From NCBI GenBank assembly GCA_004524515.1, contig SDNV01000013.1, positions 1 through 33,156 of the forward strand: a stretch of 33,156 bases of DNA, read 5' to 3'. The notes beneath the pieces are model-generated. The model made no database searches. It worked only from the letters and a program-made list of their open reading frames with translations, and was not told the origin of the DNA. The DNA comes from Promethearchaeota archaeon (GTDB lineage Archaea; Asgardarchaeota; Lokiarchaeia; Sigynarchaeales; SOKP01). Each line of letters starts with the position of its first letter. Within the stretch, counting starts at the first letter, position 1. This document shows positions 24,355 to 33,143 of this stretch, piece after piece. Both the position numbers and the translations under genes were made by a program.

Positions 24355-25491
24355 ATGATATACAATAATGAAAGACCTGCCATTCTGATGTTCCAAGATG
24401 GCACTTATTTTGAAGGTATAGGTATAGGAGCTACTGCGAAAATTACAGGAGAAATTACGTTTTCTACCATCCCCGGATCGGGATATATTGAAGCCTTAAC
24501 AGACTCTACATTTAAAGATCAGATTATCTTATTTACTTATCCCTCTATCGGGAATTATGGGGTTCCCGATAAGATCCGGGATGAATATGGTATTCTTAGG
24601 CAATTTGAATCAGAGACCATTAAAGTAAAGGGAATTATTCTTAACGAATATTGTGAAAAACCAAGTCATTATGAAAGTATAAGAACTTTAGAAGACTGGC
24701 TTATTGAAGAGAATATTCCGGGTATTCAATGGATCGATACCCGTATAATAACTCAAAAATTTGTTAAGGAGGGAAGTAAGCTGGGATTACTCCAAGTTTA
24801 TAACGCTGGTGAAAAACCCAATTTAGAAGAATTGAAGAAAGCAGTACAAACTATCGAAACTCCAAGTAATAAAAACATTGCGGCAAATGTGTCTGTAAAA
24901 AAATTAAAAAAATACATTAAGCCCGATTCCAAAGGTTCTGTTGTAATATATGATCTTGGGGCTAAAAACAATATAATAAGAACACTGCTTTCTAAAAATT
25001 TAGAGGTTGTTTTAGTCCCTTATCTTTATGATTATGACATGATTATGAAGTTAAATCCAAATGGGGTAATATTATCAAATGGACCTGGCAATCCTACTAT
25101 TTTAAAACAAAGCATACGATTAGCTAGAAAATTAATTGAAAATAATGTTCCTACTATGGGTATAGGACTTGGGCATAATATAATCGGATTAGCCGCAGGA
25201 GCATTCTGCTATAAAATGACTGCGGAACATAGAGGGGGAAGAACTACCGTAGAAAATGATACGGATCATTGTTATATTACCTTTCAGAACCATGGTTATT
25301 GCTTAAAAGATATTAACAAAAATGGGTTTGCTGAATTATTTCATGATAAAGATGATAACACCAATGAAGGGTTAATTCATGAGAGTAAACCCATATTTTC
25401 AGTGGCATTCAATCCAGAAGCTTCTCCAGGAGCATTGGACATGAAAGAACCAATATTTGAAAAATTTATCAAATATATGGAGGTAGATTAA
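24355..25491 (+). CDS. CarA-like subunit with inactivated glutaminase (CarA2)
   Basis: This 378-residue, full-length paralogue of CarA1 is colinear throughout (DSTFKDQI, YPSIGNYGVP, PSHYESI, QNHGYCL, NEGLIHESKP). In the amidotransferase site three catalytic positions have changed: nucleophile Cys271 is Gly (MGIGLG), Gln275 is Asn, and the His of FHPE is Asn353 (AFNPE). No nearby Cys could substitute. It cannot use the normal thioester mechanism, so glutamine hydrolysis should be lost. Retention of the scaffold suggests it still binds CarB2, making an ammonia-fed synthase or a regulatory subunit. Vertebrate CPS I similarly lost this Cys. A GGAGGT at 25479-25484 in its end serves carB2, 1 bp beyond its stop. 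Oligo-T after carB1 (about 24224) suggests a separate promoter. Confidence 0.93.
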   Translation: MIYNNERPAILMFQDGTYFEGIGIGATAKITGEITFSTIPGSGYIEALTDSTFKDQIILFTYPSIGNYGVPDKIRDEYGILRQFESETIKVKGIILNEYCEKPSHYESIRTLEDWLIEENIPGIQWIDTRIITQKFVKEGSKLGLLQVYNAGEKPNLEELKKAVQTIETPSNKNIAANVSVKKLKKYIKPDSKGSVVIYDLGAKNNIIRTLLSKNLEVVLVPYLYDYDMIMKLNPNGVILSNGPGNPTILKQSIRLARKLIENNVPTMGIGLGHNIIGLAAGAFCYKMTAEHRGGRTTVENDTDHCYITFQNHGYCLKDINKNGFAELFHDKDDNTNEGLIHESKPIFSVAFNPEASPGALDMKEPIFEKFIKYMEVD

Positions 25492-25492
25492 A

Positions 25493-28400
25493 ATGCCGTT
25501 GGATAAATCTTTGAAAAAAGTAATTGTATTAGGATCTGGAGCAGTTAGAATTGGTCAGGCAGGAGAATTCGATTATAGCGGAAGTCAGGTTCTGAAAGCC
25601 TTAAATGAAGAAGGAATTAAGACTATTTTGGTTAATCCTAACATCGCCACTATTCAAACGGATCCTCAAATGTCCCATAAAGTGTATTTACTTCCGATCA
25701 ACGTTAAATACGTTGAGGAAATTATTAAAAAAGAAAAGCCTGATGGCATTTGTTTAGCCTTTGGAGGTCAAACTGGGCTTAATGTAGGTGTGGAATTGCA
25801 TGAAGCAGGAATCTTGGACAAATATAATGTAAAAGTTTGTGGTACTCCTATAAAAGCTATAGAAGCGACAGAAGATAGAGATTTATTTGTGAAAGCGATG
25901 AATGATGCGGATTGTCCTGTCTGTAAAAGTAAAGCAGTTAATAATTATAGGGATGCGGAAAAAGCTGCAGAAGAAATCGGTTTTCCTATAATGTTAAGAG
26001 TGGGATATGTATTGGGAGGGAGAGGTTCAGCATTTATTAATAACTGGGAACAATTTGAACGATTAGCAAAAAGAGGACTCGCCCAGTCAAGAATCAATCA
26101 GATCTTAATTGAAGAAAGTGTATGGGGGTGGAAAGAAATTGAATTTGAGATACTTCGAGATGCTGAAAACAATTGCTTTATTAATTGTAGCATGGAAAAC
26201 GTAGATCCGTGCGGAATACATACTGGAGACTCCATCGTGGTTGCACCTGCTCAAACATTATCTGATGAGGAATTACAAATGCTTCGCTCGGCCTCAATTC
26301 GAGCAACAAGAGGGGTAGGGGTATGTGGTGAATGCAACATTCAATGGGCGCTGGATCCTTTTTCAAAAAAATTTAGGGCGATTGAAATCAATGCGCGATT
26401 ATCTCGATCTTCTGCATTAGCTTCAAAGGCTACAGGTTATCCATTAGCTTATATTGCAGCCAAAATAGCAATTGGTTATACTTTGCCGGAATTATTGAAT
26501 CAAATTACGCTTAAGACTACCGCAAATTTTGAACCTGCAACCGATTATATGGTTTTAAAATATCCTCGGTGGGATTTAACAAAATTTGAAAAAGTTGACA
26601 GAAGAATTGGCCCCCAAATGAAAGGCGTGGGAGAGTGTATGAGCATTGGACGTAGCTTCGAGGAAGTATGCCAAAAGGCAATTCGCATGTTAGATATTGG
26701 ATTAAAAGGATTTGTAGCAAATGATCTTAAGCCCATTGAAGATATTAATGAACTTAAATTTGAGTTGAGAAACCCAACAGATTTAAGATTTCTAAGAATT
26801 GGGGAAGCAATAAAACGGGGTATTTCAATTGAAGAAATTTATGAAAGATCAAGAATAGATAAATGGTTTCTTTATAAATTGAAAAATATTATTAACATAG
26901 AAGAAAAGTTGCAGAATTTAGACTTTCTTGGGTCATCTGATGCGGAAAAAAAATATTGGTTTGCTAAAGCAAAAAGATTTGGATTTTCTGATGGCCAAAT
27001 CGCAAAAATAATAGGAATTGATACTCCCACTATAAGGCGACTAAGAAAAAGATATGATATTGTTCCGTATGTAAAGCAGATTGATACATTAGCAGGTCAA
27101 GTAGTTCCTACAAGACAATATTTATACCTAACCTATTGGGGAAATAAACATGATATTGATTACGAGCAAGAAGAGCGGGATAATCTGAATAAAGTAATTG
27201 TGTTAGGATGTGGAACTTACCGAATAGGTTCAAGTTGTGAATTTGATTGGGGTTCAGTCAATTGTTTATGGGGGCTTCAAAAACTTGGAATTGATAAAGC
27301 GATCATGATAAATTATAATCCTGAGACGGTGTCTACTGATTATGATGTGGTCGACCGATTATATTTTGAAGAACTTTCTGGGGAGAGAGTGTTAGATATT
27401 TGTGAACTGGAAAAGGCTCAAGGAGTGGTTTTAAACGCAGGGGGTCAGATTGCCCAAAATCTTGCGGCAAAATTTGCGAAATATTCTGAATTTTATCGTA
27501 AAGCCGGAATCAATATTCTTGGAACCCATGGATCCCGAGTTGATATGGCAGAAGATAGGGCCAAATTCAGTTCCCTACTAGATCAGCTTAAAATAAAACA
27601 GCCTGAATGGGCAATGTTGACAACTACAGAAGAGGCTATTGAGTTTGCTAAAAAAGTAGGATATCCGGTGTTGGTAAGACCTTCATATGTATTAAGTGGT
27701 GCTGCCATGAGAGTTTCTTATGATCAGAAAACCCTGAAAGACACTCTTGATTTGGCCGCAGCTGTTTCAAAAGAGTACCCCGTAGTAATTACCAAATTTT
27801 TCACTGAATCCCTTGAAGTTGAATGTGATGGGGTCTGTGATGGAGAAAATGTGCTTATTGGTGCCATTGTCGAACATATCGAAGCAGCGGGGGTACATAG
27901 TGGCGATGCGACAATGTCAATTCCTCCTCAAACCTTATCAGATAAAATAATTAAAGATATAGAAGAATACACAAAAAAAATAGCATTAGCGCTTAAAATA
28001 ATGGGCCCATTTAACATCCAATATTTAGTAAAAAATGAAGAAGTTTTTGTTATTGAATGCAATCTCCGTTCAAGTCGAAGCATGCCCTACGTATCAAAAA
28101 CAAGAGGTATTAATTTAATGAAATTGGCTGCAGAAATAATTATGGGTAAAAAGATTCCTGAGAATCTATTAAATTTGCCCTATGGAAATTTTGTAGCAGT
28201 AAAGTCTCCCATGTTTTCTTTCATGCGACTAGATAACGCAGATCCAGTTTTAGGCGTTGAAATGAATTCCACTGGTGAGGTTGCAGTAATAGGTGAAGAT
28301 CTTCCAGATGCATTGATGAAATCTCTCGAGGCTGCGGAACAATATATTCCGGTTGATGGAGGTAATGTTTTAATTTCAATAGGTGGAGAGGAACTTAAAA

Positions 28401-28804
28401 AACAAGTTTTACCGATTGCACAAAAACTAATTCATTTAGGATTCATCATTTTTGCCACTGAACATACCGCTGAAGCTCTAAAAGAAAGCGGAATTCCCGC
28501 AGTGAAATTATATAAAGTAAGTGAACGTGGTATGGAACCGAATATCAAAGAATGCCTGGAAAATGGAAATATTGATATGGTCATAAACATACCGCTGCCT
28601 ACCACTGTAGAAGAAAAATTCCGACAAGTGATCGAAGATGAATATAAAATTCGAAGGATGGCTGTGGATTATAATATCCCTGTTATAATTAACTTACAGC
28701 TTGCGAAATCAGTTGTTGATGCAATCGAAAAAGTGAGAGAAAAACCCTTAATCATAAAGTCGTTAAATGAATATCACTCTGAATTAAAGGAAATATATTG
28801 GTAA
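25493..28804 (+). CDS. carB: Carbamoyl-phosphate synthase large subunit, copy 2 (CarB2)
   Basis: This 1103-residue paralogue of CarB1 is colinear from MPLDKSLKK to SLNEYHSELKEIYW. Both ATP-grasp halves keep their metal residues (EINARLSRSS and ECNLRSSRSMP), the glycine-rich loops and HTGDS/HSGDATM segments, so both phosphorylation steps should work. In the middle domain the IDTLAAEWPAITNY of copy 1 reads IDTLAGQVVPTRQY, one of the larger local differences. Its MGS-like C-terminal domain (INIPLPTTVEE) is intact. The strong GGAGGT ribosome site and 1-bp gap from carA2 indicate tight translational coupling and a 1:1 complex. With CarA2 inactive as glutaminase, the expected substrate is free ammonia. 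Intact catalysis argues against decay of the pair. Confidence 0.95.
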   Translation: MPLDKSLKKVIVLGSGAVRIGQAGEFDYSGSQVLKALNEEGIKTILVNPNIATIQTDPQMSHKVYLLPINVKYVEEIIKKEKPDGICLAFGGQTGLNVGVELHEAGILDKYNVKVCGTPIKAIEATEDRDLFVKAMNDADCPVCKSKAVNNYRDAEKAAEEIGFPIMLRVGYVLGGRGSAFINNWEQFERLAKRGLAQSRINQILIEESVWGWKEIEFEILRDAENNCFINCSMENVDPCGIHTGDSIVVAPAQTLSDEELQMLRSASIRATRGVGVCGECNIQWALDPFSKKFRAIEINARLSRSSALASKATGYPLAYIAAKIAIGYTLPELLNQITLKTTANFEPATDYMVLKYPRWDLTKFEKVDRRIGPQMKGVGECMSIGRSFEEVCQKAIRMLDIGLKGFVANDLKPIEDINELKFELRNPTDLRFLRIGEAIKRGISIEEIYERSRIDKWFLYKLKNIINIEEKLQNLDFLGSSDAEKKYWFAKAKRFGFSDGQIAKIIGIDTPTIRRLRKRYDIVPYVKQIDTLAGQVVPTRQYLYLTYWGNKHDIDYEQEERDNLNKVIVLGCGTYRIGSSCEFDWGSVNCLWGLQKLGIDKAIMINYNPETVSTDYDVVDRLYFEELSGERVLDICELEKAQGVVLNAGGQIAQNLAAKFAKYSEFYRKAGINILGTHGSRVDMAEDRAKFSSLLDQLKIKQPEWAMLTTTEEAIEFAKKVGYPVLVRPSYVLSGAAMRVSYDQKTLKDTLDLAAAVSKEYPVVITKFFTESLEVECDGVCDGENVLIGAIVEHIEAAGVHSGDATMSIPPQTLSDKIIKDIEEYTKKIALALKIMGPFNIQYLVKNEEVFVIECNLRSSRSMPYVSKTRGINLMKLAAEIIMGKKIPENLLNLPYGNFVAVKSPMFSFMRLDNADPVLGVEMNSTGEVAVIGEDLPDALMKSLEAAEQYIPVDGGNVLISIGGEELKKQVLPIAQKLIHLGFIIFATEHTAEALKESGIPAVKLYKVSERGMEPNIKECLENGNIDMVINIPLPTTVEEKFRQVIEDEYKIRRMAVDYNIPVIINLQLAKSVVDAIEKVREKPLIIKSLNEYHSELKEIYW

Positions 28805-28881
28805 TGGGCTGAAAAAATATAAAAGGTAAAAAATTTTAATTAAAATCTTAAATATCAAAAACTATTGAAAACTAACTAAAG

Positions 28882-29181
28882 GTGATTTTAAAAATTTATT
28901 ATCGTGGATATGTATTAGTAAGGTTAAAAATTATAGGTAAAGAATGGAATGTTGTGGATAAATTGAAAGGATTAAAATCAACTGAGGCGGGTGAGGATTG
29001 GGAAATAACTTATGCCACACCCACATATGGCGGATGGGATTTAATTATTGAGTGTTCATTTACTAGCCTTCAAGAATTAGATAAAATTGTTACTTATTGC
29101 AGAGTGGATGAAGATTTATCACAGTGGATTGAAGAGACTCTGACGCTATGTGGAACAAAACCTAATTATCCTTTTGAGTAA
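28882..29181 (+). CDS. Stand-alone Lrp/AsnC-type ligand-binding (RAM) domain protein
   Basis: This protein of about 99 residues has the beta-alpha-beta-beta-alpha-beta pattern of the Lrp/AsnC effector domain: YVLVRLKI, a helix (NVVDKLKGL), WEITYATPTYGGWDLIIECSF, a helix (LQELDKIVTYCR), and a closing segment with ETLTL. There is no helix-turn-helix. Such domains form dimers or octamers that bind amino acids. GTG 28882 opens the frame but overlaps the likely ribosome site GGTGAT (28881-28886). In-frame ATT 28894 lies at a better distance, so a rare start is possible. Sitting 77 bp after carB2, it may sense an amino acid linked to carbamoyl phosphate; that is inference. Confidence 0.65.
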   Translation: MILKIYYRGYVLVRLKIIGKEWNVVDKLKGLKSTEAGEDWEITYATPTYGGWDLIIECSFTSLQELDKIVTYCRVDEDLSQWIEETLTLCGTKPNYPFE

Positions 29182-29198
29182 AGTTATATCAACAAATT

Positions 29199-29217
29199 AA
29201 AAAAAAATAAAAAAAAA
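29199..29217 (-). terminator. Double oligo-T terminator, minus strand
   Basis: Two runs of nine A on the plus strand (29199-29207 and 29209-29217), hence T runs on the minus strand about 40 bp beyond the PAP2 stop. They lie between convergent genes. Confidence 0.5.
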
Positions 29218-29256
29218 GTAAAGTATTTCTTATCTAGTTTTTTCTTTTGAACAATA

Positions 29257-30207
29257 TTATTTCTGAATCTTCGTAAAAATCCATGGTATTAATGTAGATA
29301 ATAGTAATGCTAATATAATGGATTGAATTAAGTCCCAAATCTGAGATTCTAAAGGTATAAATGATAATAAGAAATAGAATGCAAATGTGAGTATTAATCC
29401 GATGATTAAATTTATAATTCTTTGTTTTTGATTAAGCACAGTGGGATCATATCCAATTTTCTCACACTCTATTATATATCCAAGACCGAGTCCAATCATG
29501 AAACCACAAAGCTGACCATAACTTTGATCGCTGTTGGGAAAAGCAACCATGGCAATAATAAAAAGTACTAACGGAATAATAATTACAAGCAACGCTTTCA
29601 ATGCGATACTCATAGAATTAATTATTTCCGAAGCTTTAGGTTCGAGAATAATAAAAAGCGTCACAAAGAACATTCCAAATAATAAACCTCCCCAAATATC
29701 ATGAATATCATGAACTCCAATTATAATCCTCGAAATTGCCACTAAATAGGCGATACCTATACATATCCACGCTATAATTTTATTTTTCTTTCTTACTTTA
29801 TAAGCAATATATCCATACACCGTAGCAGCAGATTGAGAGTGCCCTGAAGGAAATCCATAATCTGTAACTTCCCTACGAGTCCATGGTCTTGGATCTTGGA
29901 AAATATCTTTCAATATATTATTCACATAACCTCCGCCTAGTAAAACGTTGTAAGCTAAATTTTTTGCAAACCTTTTGTCATAAGCATACCATAAACACAC
30001 TACAATTACGATATATATGATTGTATCTCCCAAGTAAGTGATTATAGAGAAAACAAGATACACTTCTTTATTATTATAAAACATTTCATTAAAATAAATA
30101 TTGTATCCTAAGAGCAACAAGATAAGTCCTATAATAAACGTAGCCATGGCATTCAAAAGGATAAAAATGAGCAATTTTCTGGATATTATTTCCTCTTCTT
30201 CTGACAA
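29257..30207 (-). CDS. PAP2-family membrane phosphatase
   Basis: This 316-residue membrane enzyme has the three-part phosphatidic-acid phosphatase motif. It reads KDIFQDPRPW (K-x6-RP) at about 110-119, PSGHSQSA at about 130-137, and SRIIIGVHDIHD at about 168-179 with the catalytic His. About eight to ten hydrophobic segments surround these, and an acidic SEEEE start precedes the first. Relatives remove phosphate from isoprenyl or lipid phosphates at the membrane surface. In archaea, recycling of polyprenyl pyrophosphate or lipid phosphate is the usual guess. The start is TTG, supported by GGAGTGA about 8 bases upstream on the minus strand. It is probably transcribed alone. Confidence 0.88.
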   Translation of the reverse strand: MSEEEEIISRKLLIFILLNAMATFIIGLILLLLGYNIYFNEMFYNNKEVYLVFSIITYLGDTIIYIVIVVCLWYAYDKRFAKNLAYNVLLGGGYVNNILKDIFQDPRPWTRREVTDYGFPSGHSQSAATVYGYIAYKVRKKNKIIAWICIGIAYLVAISRIIIGVHDIHDIWGGLLFGMFFVTLFIILEPKASEIINSMSIALKALLVIIIPLVLFIIAMVAFPNSDQSYGQLCGFMIGLGLGYIIECEKIGYDPTVLNQKQRIINLIIGLILTFAFYFLLSFIPLESQIWDLIQSIILALLLSTLIPWIFTKIQK

Positions 30208-30347
30208 GTGTAATCACTCCGATATAATATTCCCTGATTTCTTAAAAAGATCTAATTTTTAGATAGAATTTTATACATATATAGGGATTCAAAGAACTAT
30301 TTAAAAGTATGTAAACTGGATTTACTGACAAAAAAGTAAGAGAAAAT

Positions 30348-30355
30348 AAAAAAAA
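30348..30355 (-). terminator. Oligo-T terminator, minus strand
   Basis: Eight A on the plus strand, i.e. eight T on the minus strand, about 45 bp past the transporter stop and before the PAP2 promoter region. Confidence 0.45.
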
Positions 30356-30400
30356 GGTTATAAAATAATAGATATCCTTCAATATTTAATGAATTAGATT

Positions 30401-31807
30401 CTATAGGTCGAGTTCTTTTAATTGAGCTTTGATTTTTTCTTTTTTCTCAGGCGTAATATCATATAAACGCCAAAAAAGTAGTGTCCCGATAAGCATAAGA
30501 ATCATAGGTATTATTGCCACTTGAAGTCTTAGTCCAAATACTGCGATTGCAGATTGGGTTCTTGCTCCTGGTTCAAATCCCGTTAGAATGTGGATTAATG
30601 CGAACGTCACTGCTTGAATTATTAATGCTATTCTGCTGACAAGGGTTCTTATACCCATATAGAATCCTTCTTGTCTAACTCCATTTTCTACAGTAGCTTC
30701 ATCAATAACATCACTAAGAACTGGTAACATCATTACCCAAAAACCTATTCCACCAATCCCAAAAATTGCAACAGCGATGATTACTGTAAGAATAGTGTCC
30801 ACGAAAATCATAGGTATCATGAATATAACCATGAGCAATCCTCCAATAATGAAACTTCTTTTAAAATCCCCTTTTCTTTGAGCAAGTTTCGACCAGAATG
30901 GGATGGAAATTAATCCTGTTACTATATAACCTAAAAAGATATAAGCTTCAAAAATAGCATCTTCTTTTAAGATAAATCTTACCACATAAGGTATAGAACC
31001 AATCATAAGCACTACTACAGCTTGATAAAAAGTGTAAATACAAAGATACGCTACAAAATTTTTTTGCTTTAAAGCTACTTTCATCATTTTAAAAAAGCCT
31101 AATTGTTCTTTTTGTGCATCAACACGAAATGCCCTGTCTATCATCTCCTTATCTTCTTTAATACCGGGAATCAATAGTAAGAGTATTATAATACCTATTA
31201 TCCCAACAATTATCCCCATTCGAAAAAATGATGCTCTATCTCCATAAGTAATAAGCATAGGAGGTAATATTGCTCCCATAACAACCCCTATAATGCCAAA
31301 AGCTACAGCAAAGGATGATAATTTCATACGGTGTTTATCTGTACGAAATTTATCCGGGATCAAGCCGTTATAGTTAACATCATATATGGAATTAAAGGTG
31401 TCATATAAACAAATGGTAATTAATAGCCAAAAGAATAGGAATAATGCATCTTTGTTTGGATCTACATCTGGTACCGCAAAAAGAAACATAAAGGATAGTG
31501 CCCAGAGTACACCGCCAATAACAATCCATAAATATCTTTTTCCATATTTCTTCCAAAAGTTCCTTGGCTTATCTGCCATATATCCAACGAGCGGATCATT
31601 AAACATATTATATACGGCATAGATTATAAACGCAATGGCAATGGTTCCAGTAGCAAGACCGATTTCATTTTCATAAAAATCAAAAATCCGAGTACCAAAG
31701 ACAGCTATAAGAAATTCAATCATCATCTGTCCAAATCCAACTGATACAAAGATTTTAAGAGGGATGTCTTTTTCTTTGGATTCGAGACTCTCTTGAACTT
31801 CACTCAT
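30401..31807 (-). CDS. MFS transporter, GPH (glycoside-pentoside-hexuronide:cation symporter) type
   Basis: This 468-residue protein has about twelve hydrophobic spans, the normal major facilitator size. The segment NDPLVGYMADKPRNFWKKYGKRYLW's DPLVGYMADK and the following RYLW lie between spans 2 and 3, where GPH/MFS_2 carriers have their conserved D-P-x-x-G-x-x-x-D loop. A YDTFNSIYDVNYNGLIPD stretch follows span 4, also typical of the group. Relatives import sugars or other small solutes with Na+ or H+; the substrate here is unknown. The N-terminus is hydrophilic (SEVQESLESKEKD) and cytoplasmic. The creatininase-like gene is upstream on the same strand but separated by 174 bp and a T run, so a shared transcript is doubtful. 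Confidence 0.85.
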   Translation of the reverse strand: MSEVQESLESKEKDIPLKIFVSVGFGQMMIEFLIAVFGTRIFDFYENEIGLATGTIAIAFIIYAVYNMFNDPLVGYMADKPRNFWKKYGKRYLWIVIGGVLWALSFMFLFAVPDVDPNKDALFLFFWLLITICLYDTFNSIYDVNYNGLIPDKFRTDKHRMKLSSFAVAFGIIGVVMGAILPPMLITYGDRASFFRMGIIVGIIGIIILLLLIPGIKEDKEMIDRAFRVDAQKEQLGFFKMMKVALKQKNFVAYLCIYTFYQAVVVLMIGSIPYVVRFILKEDAIFEAYIFLGYIVTGLISIPFWSKLAQRKGDFKRSFIIGGLLMVIFMIPMIFVDTILTVIIAVAIFGIGGIGFWVMMLPVLSDVIDEATVENGVRQEGFYMGIRTLVSRIALIIQAVTFALIHILTGFEPGARTQSAIAVFGLRLQVAIIPMILMLIGTLLFWRLYDITPEKKEKIKAQLKELDL

Positions 31808-31935
31808 TTTTCATCATTTTCATTTTTTTTTAATTAAATTTGTTGATATTACTTAATTAGAATAGTTTAAAATAATTTTGATTTATTCTAATAAATTTTT
31901 AAATTATTGTTTAAATTGAATTTTCTTTGAATTCT

Positions 31936-31944
31936 AAAAAAAAA
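31936..31944 (-). terminator. Oligo-T terminator, minus strand
   Basis: Nine A on the plus strand (nine T on the minus strand) 37 bp past the creatininase-family stop codon. Confidence 0.45.
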
Positions 31945-31981
31945 GCTGTGAAGTAAAAACGTAAATTCCTTATGTATAATT

Positions 31982-32908
31982 CTAATCGGAATCACTCATC
32001 AATAATTCAGCATAAAAATTTGCGACTTCCTCAATGAGTACTTCCCCTAATTCTTTTATTGGCTTGATTTTACCCCCATCTAATTTACGAAGAATTTTTA
32101 AACAATTCCAATGCCCATGCTCATCATTTTCTTTTGTACCTAGAACCTCATATTTCCCCCCAGCTGTGATATATCCTCCTAAACCCCCTATAGGCGGCCA
32201 TTTTTTAATGGCCGCATCGAAATCTCTTTCTAGTTCTTGATTCATTATTTTAAGTTTCTCTTTATCTAATACACCTAATGCGGCAGCTGCAGAATGCTCA
32301 AAATGAGAAGCATGTGAAGCACCGTTTATAATTTTGGCAAATATCCGCATTAATTTTCTAGCTTCTCCCTCATTAGAAGCAAGTTCCGAACTTACCATTG
32401 CTAATCTTTCTAATACATTTTTCGCGAGTGTTTCACTCTTGCCAGTATCTTCTGTCGATGGTATTAACACCCTTTCTAAATTAAGTTCCTTTTTTATGTC
32501 TTCAGCAAATTCTGCCAGTGGATTATTACCACCATGAGCTGAATAAATAAAAATTCGTGAAGCAGGTAATCTCATTTTCTTATAAATTCCAATATGGTAG
32601 GTTAAAAATGCTTTCAAATTTTCAACAAGTTCTTCTACCGGAATTATTTTCGGTGCCCAGTCTCTCGCTATATCCACAATATAATCAGTCGCCCATGGAA
32701 TATGAGCTACATAACGTCCACCGCTTTTTAGGGCTATCAATTGAGCAGTATATTGACCAACTATATCATCAATATTTCTTGGCAGAGCGTACCCGTGTCC
32801 TTCTTCGGGATTTCCCATCGAAAAAATTAACCATTTTCCCTCATTTTTTCCAAATGGACCCCAATCATCCATTTTCCCTTCTAATGAAAGATCATTATTT
32901 TCTAACAT
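31982..32908 (-). CDS. Creatininase-family metal amidohydrolase
   Basis: This protein of about 300 residues carries the family's metal-site motifs in changed form. GNPEEGHGYALPRNIDD stands for the usual G-x-x-EQHGPHLPLxTD, SAHGGN for NGHGGN, and SHASHFEHSAAAALG for HAGxxETS. Metal ligands (Glu, His, Asp, His, Glu) appear to be kept. Relatives include creatininase, the archaeal formamide hydrolase ArfB of riboflavin/F420 synthesis and the mycofactocin peptidase MftE. The wording of the first motif fits none closely, so the substrate is open. ATG 32872 (residue 13) has AGAAGGGA just before it and is a better start than ATG 32908. Upstream on the minus strand there is no gene until the probable tRNA at the window end. 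Confidence 0.75.
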   Translation of the reverse strand: MLENNDLSLEGKMDDWGPFGKNEGKWLIFSMGNPEEGHGYALPRNIDDIVGQYTAQLIALKSGGRYVAHIPWATDYIVDIARDWAPKIIPVEELVENLKAFLTYHIGIYKKMRLPASRIFIYSAHGGNNPLAEFAEDIKKELNLERVLIPSTEDTGKSETLAKNVLERLAMVSSELASNEGEARKLMRIFAKIINGASHASHFEHSAAAALGVLDKEKLKIMNQELERDFDAAIKKWPPIGGLGGYITAGGKYEVLGTKENDEHGHWNCLKILRKLDGGKIKPIKELGEVLIEEVANFYAELLMSDSD

Positions 32909-33143
32909 CGCTTGGAATTAATTAAAAGTGGAATAAAAAGTTTTTATTAATATAAGAAAAAGTTATGAAAATATTGTTCATCTGAAAATCTCTAATTATA
33001 GATATCCATATCATCAATTCGAGTTTCAATTCCTTTTATTTTAAATAGTTTTCAAATTAGAGACCTAAGCTTAAACTTGCTTATTATTAATAATTTAAAG
33101 AGTATAAGAAAATTAAAAATCAAATAAACACTATGAAAAAGTA

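Larger units (their letters stand above)
19747..28804 (+). repeat. Tandem duplication of the carAB operon
   Basis: Two colinear carA-carB units (19747-24199 and 24355-28804) lie head to tail, each with the genes 1-4 bp apart. Protein similarity is high over the full length, but synonymous sites are well diverged, so the duplication is old. One 42-bp stretch (23399-23440 and 28004-28045) is identical in both. Confidence 0.9.
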
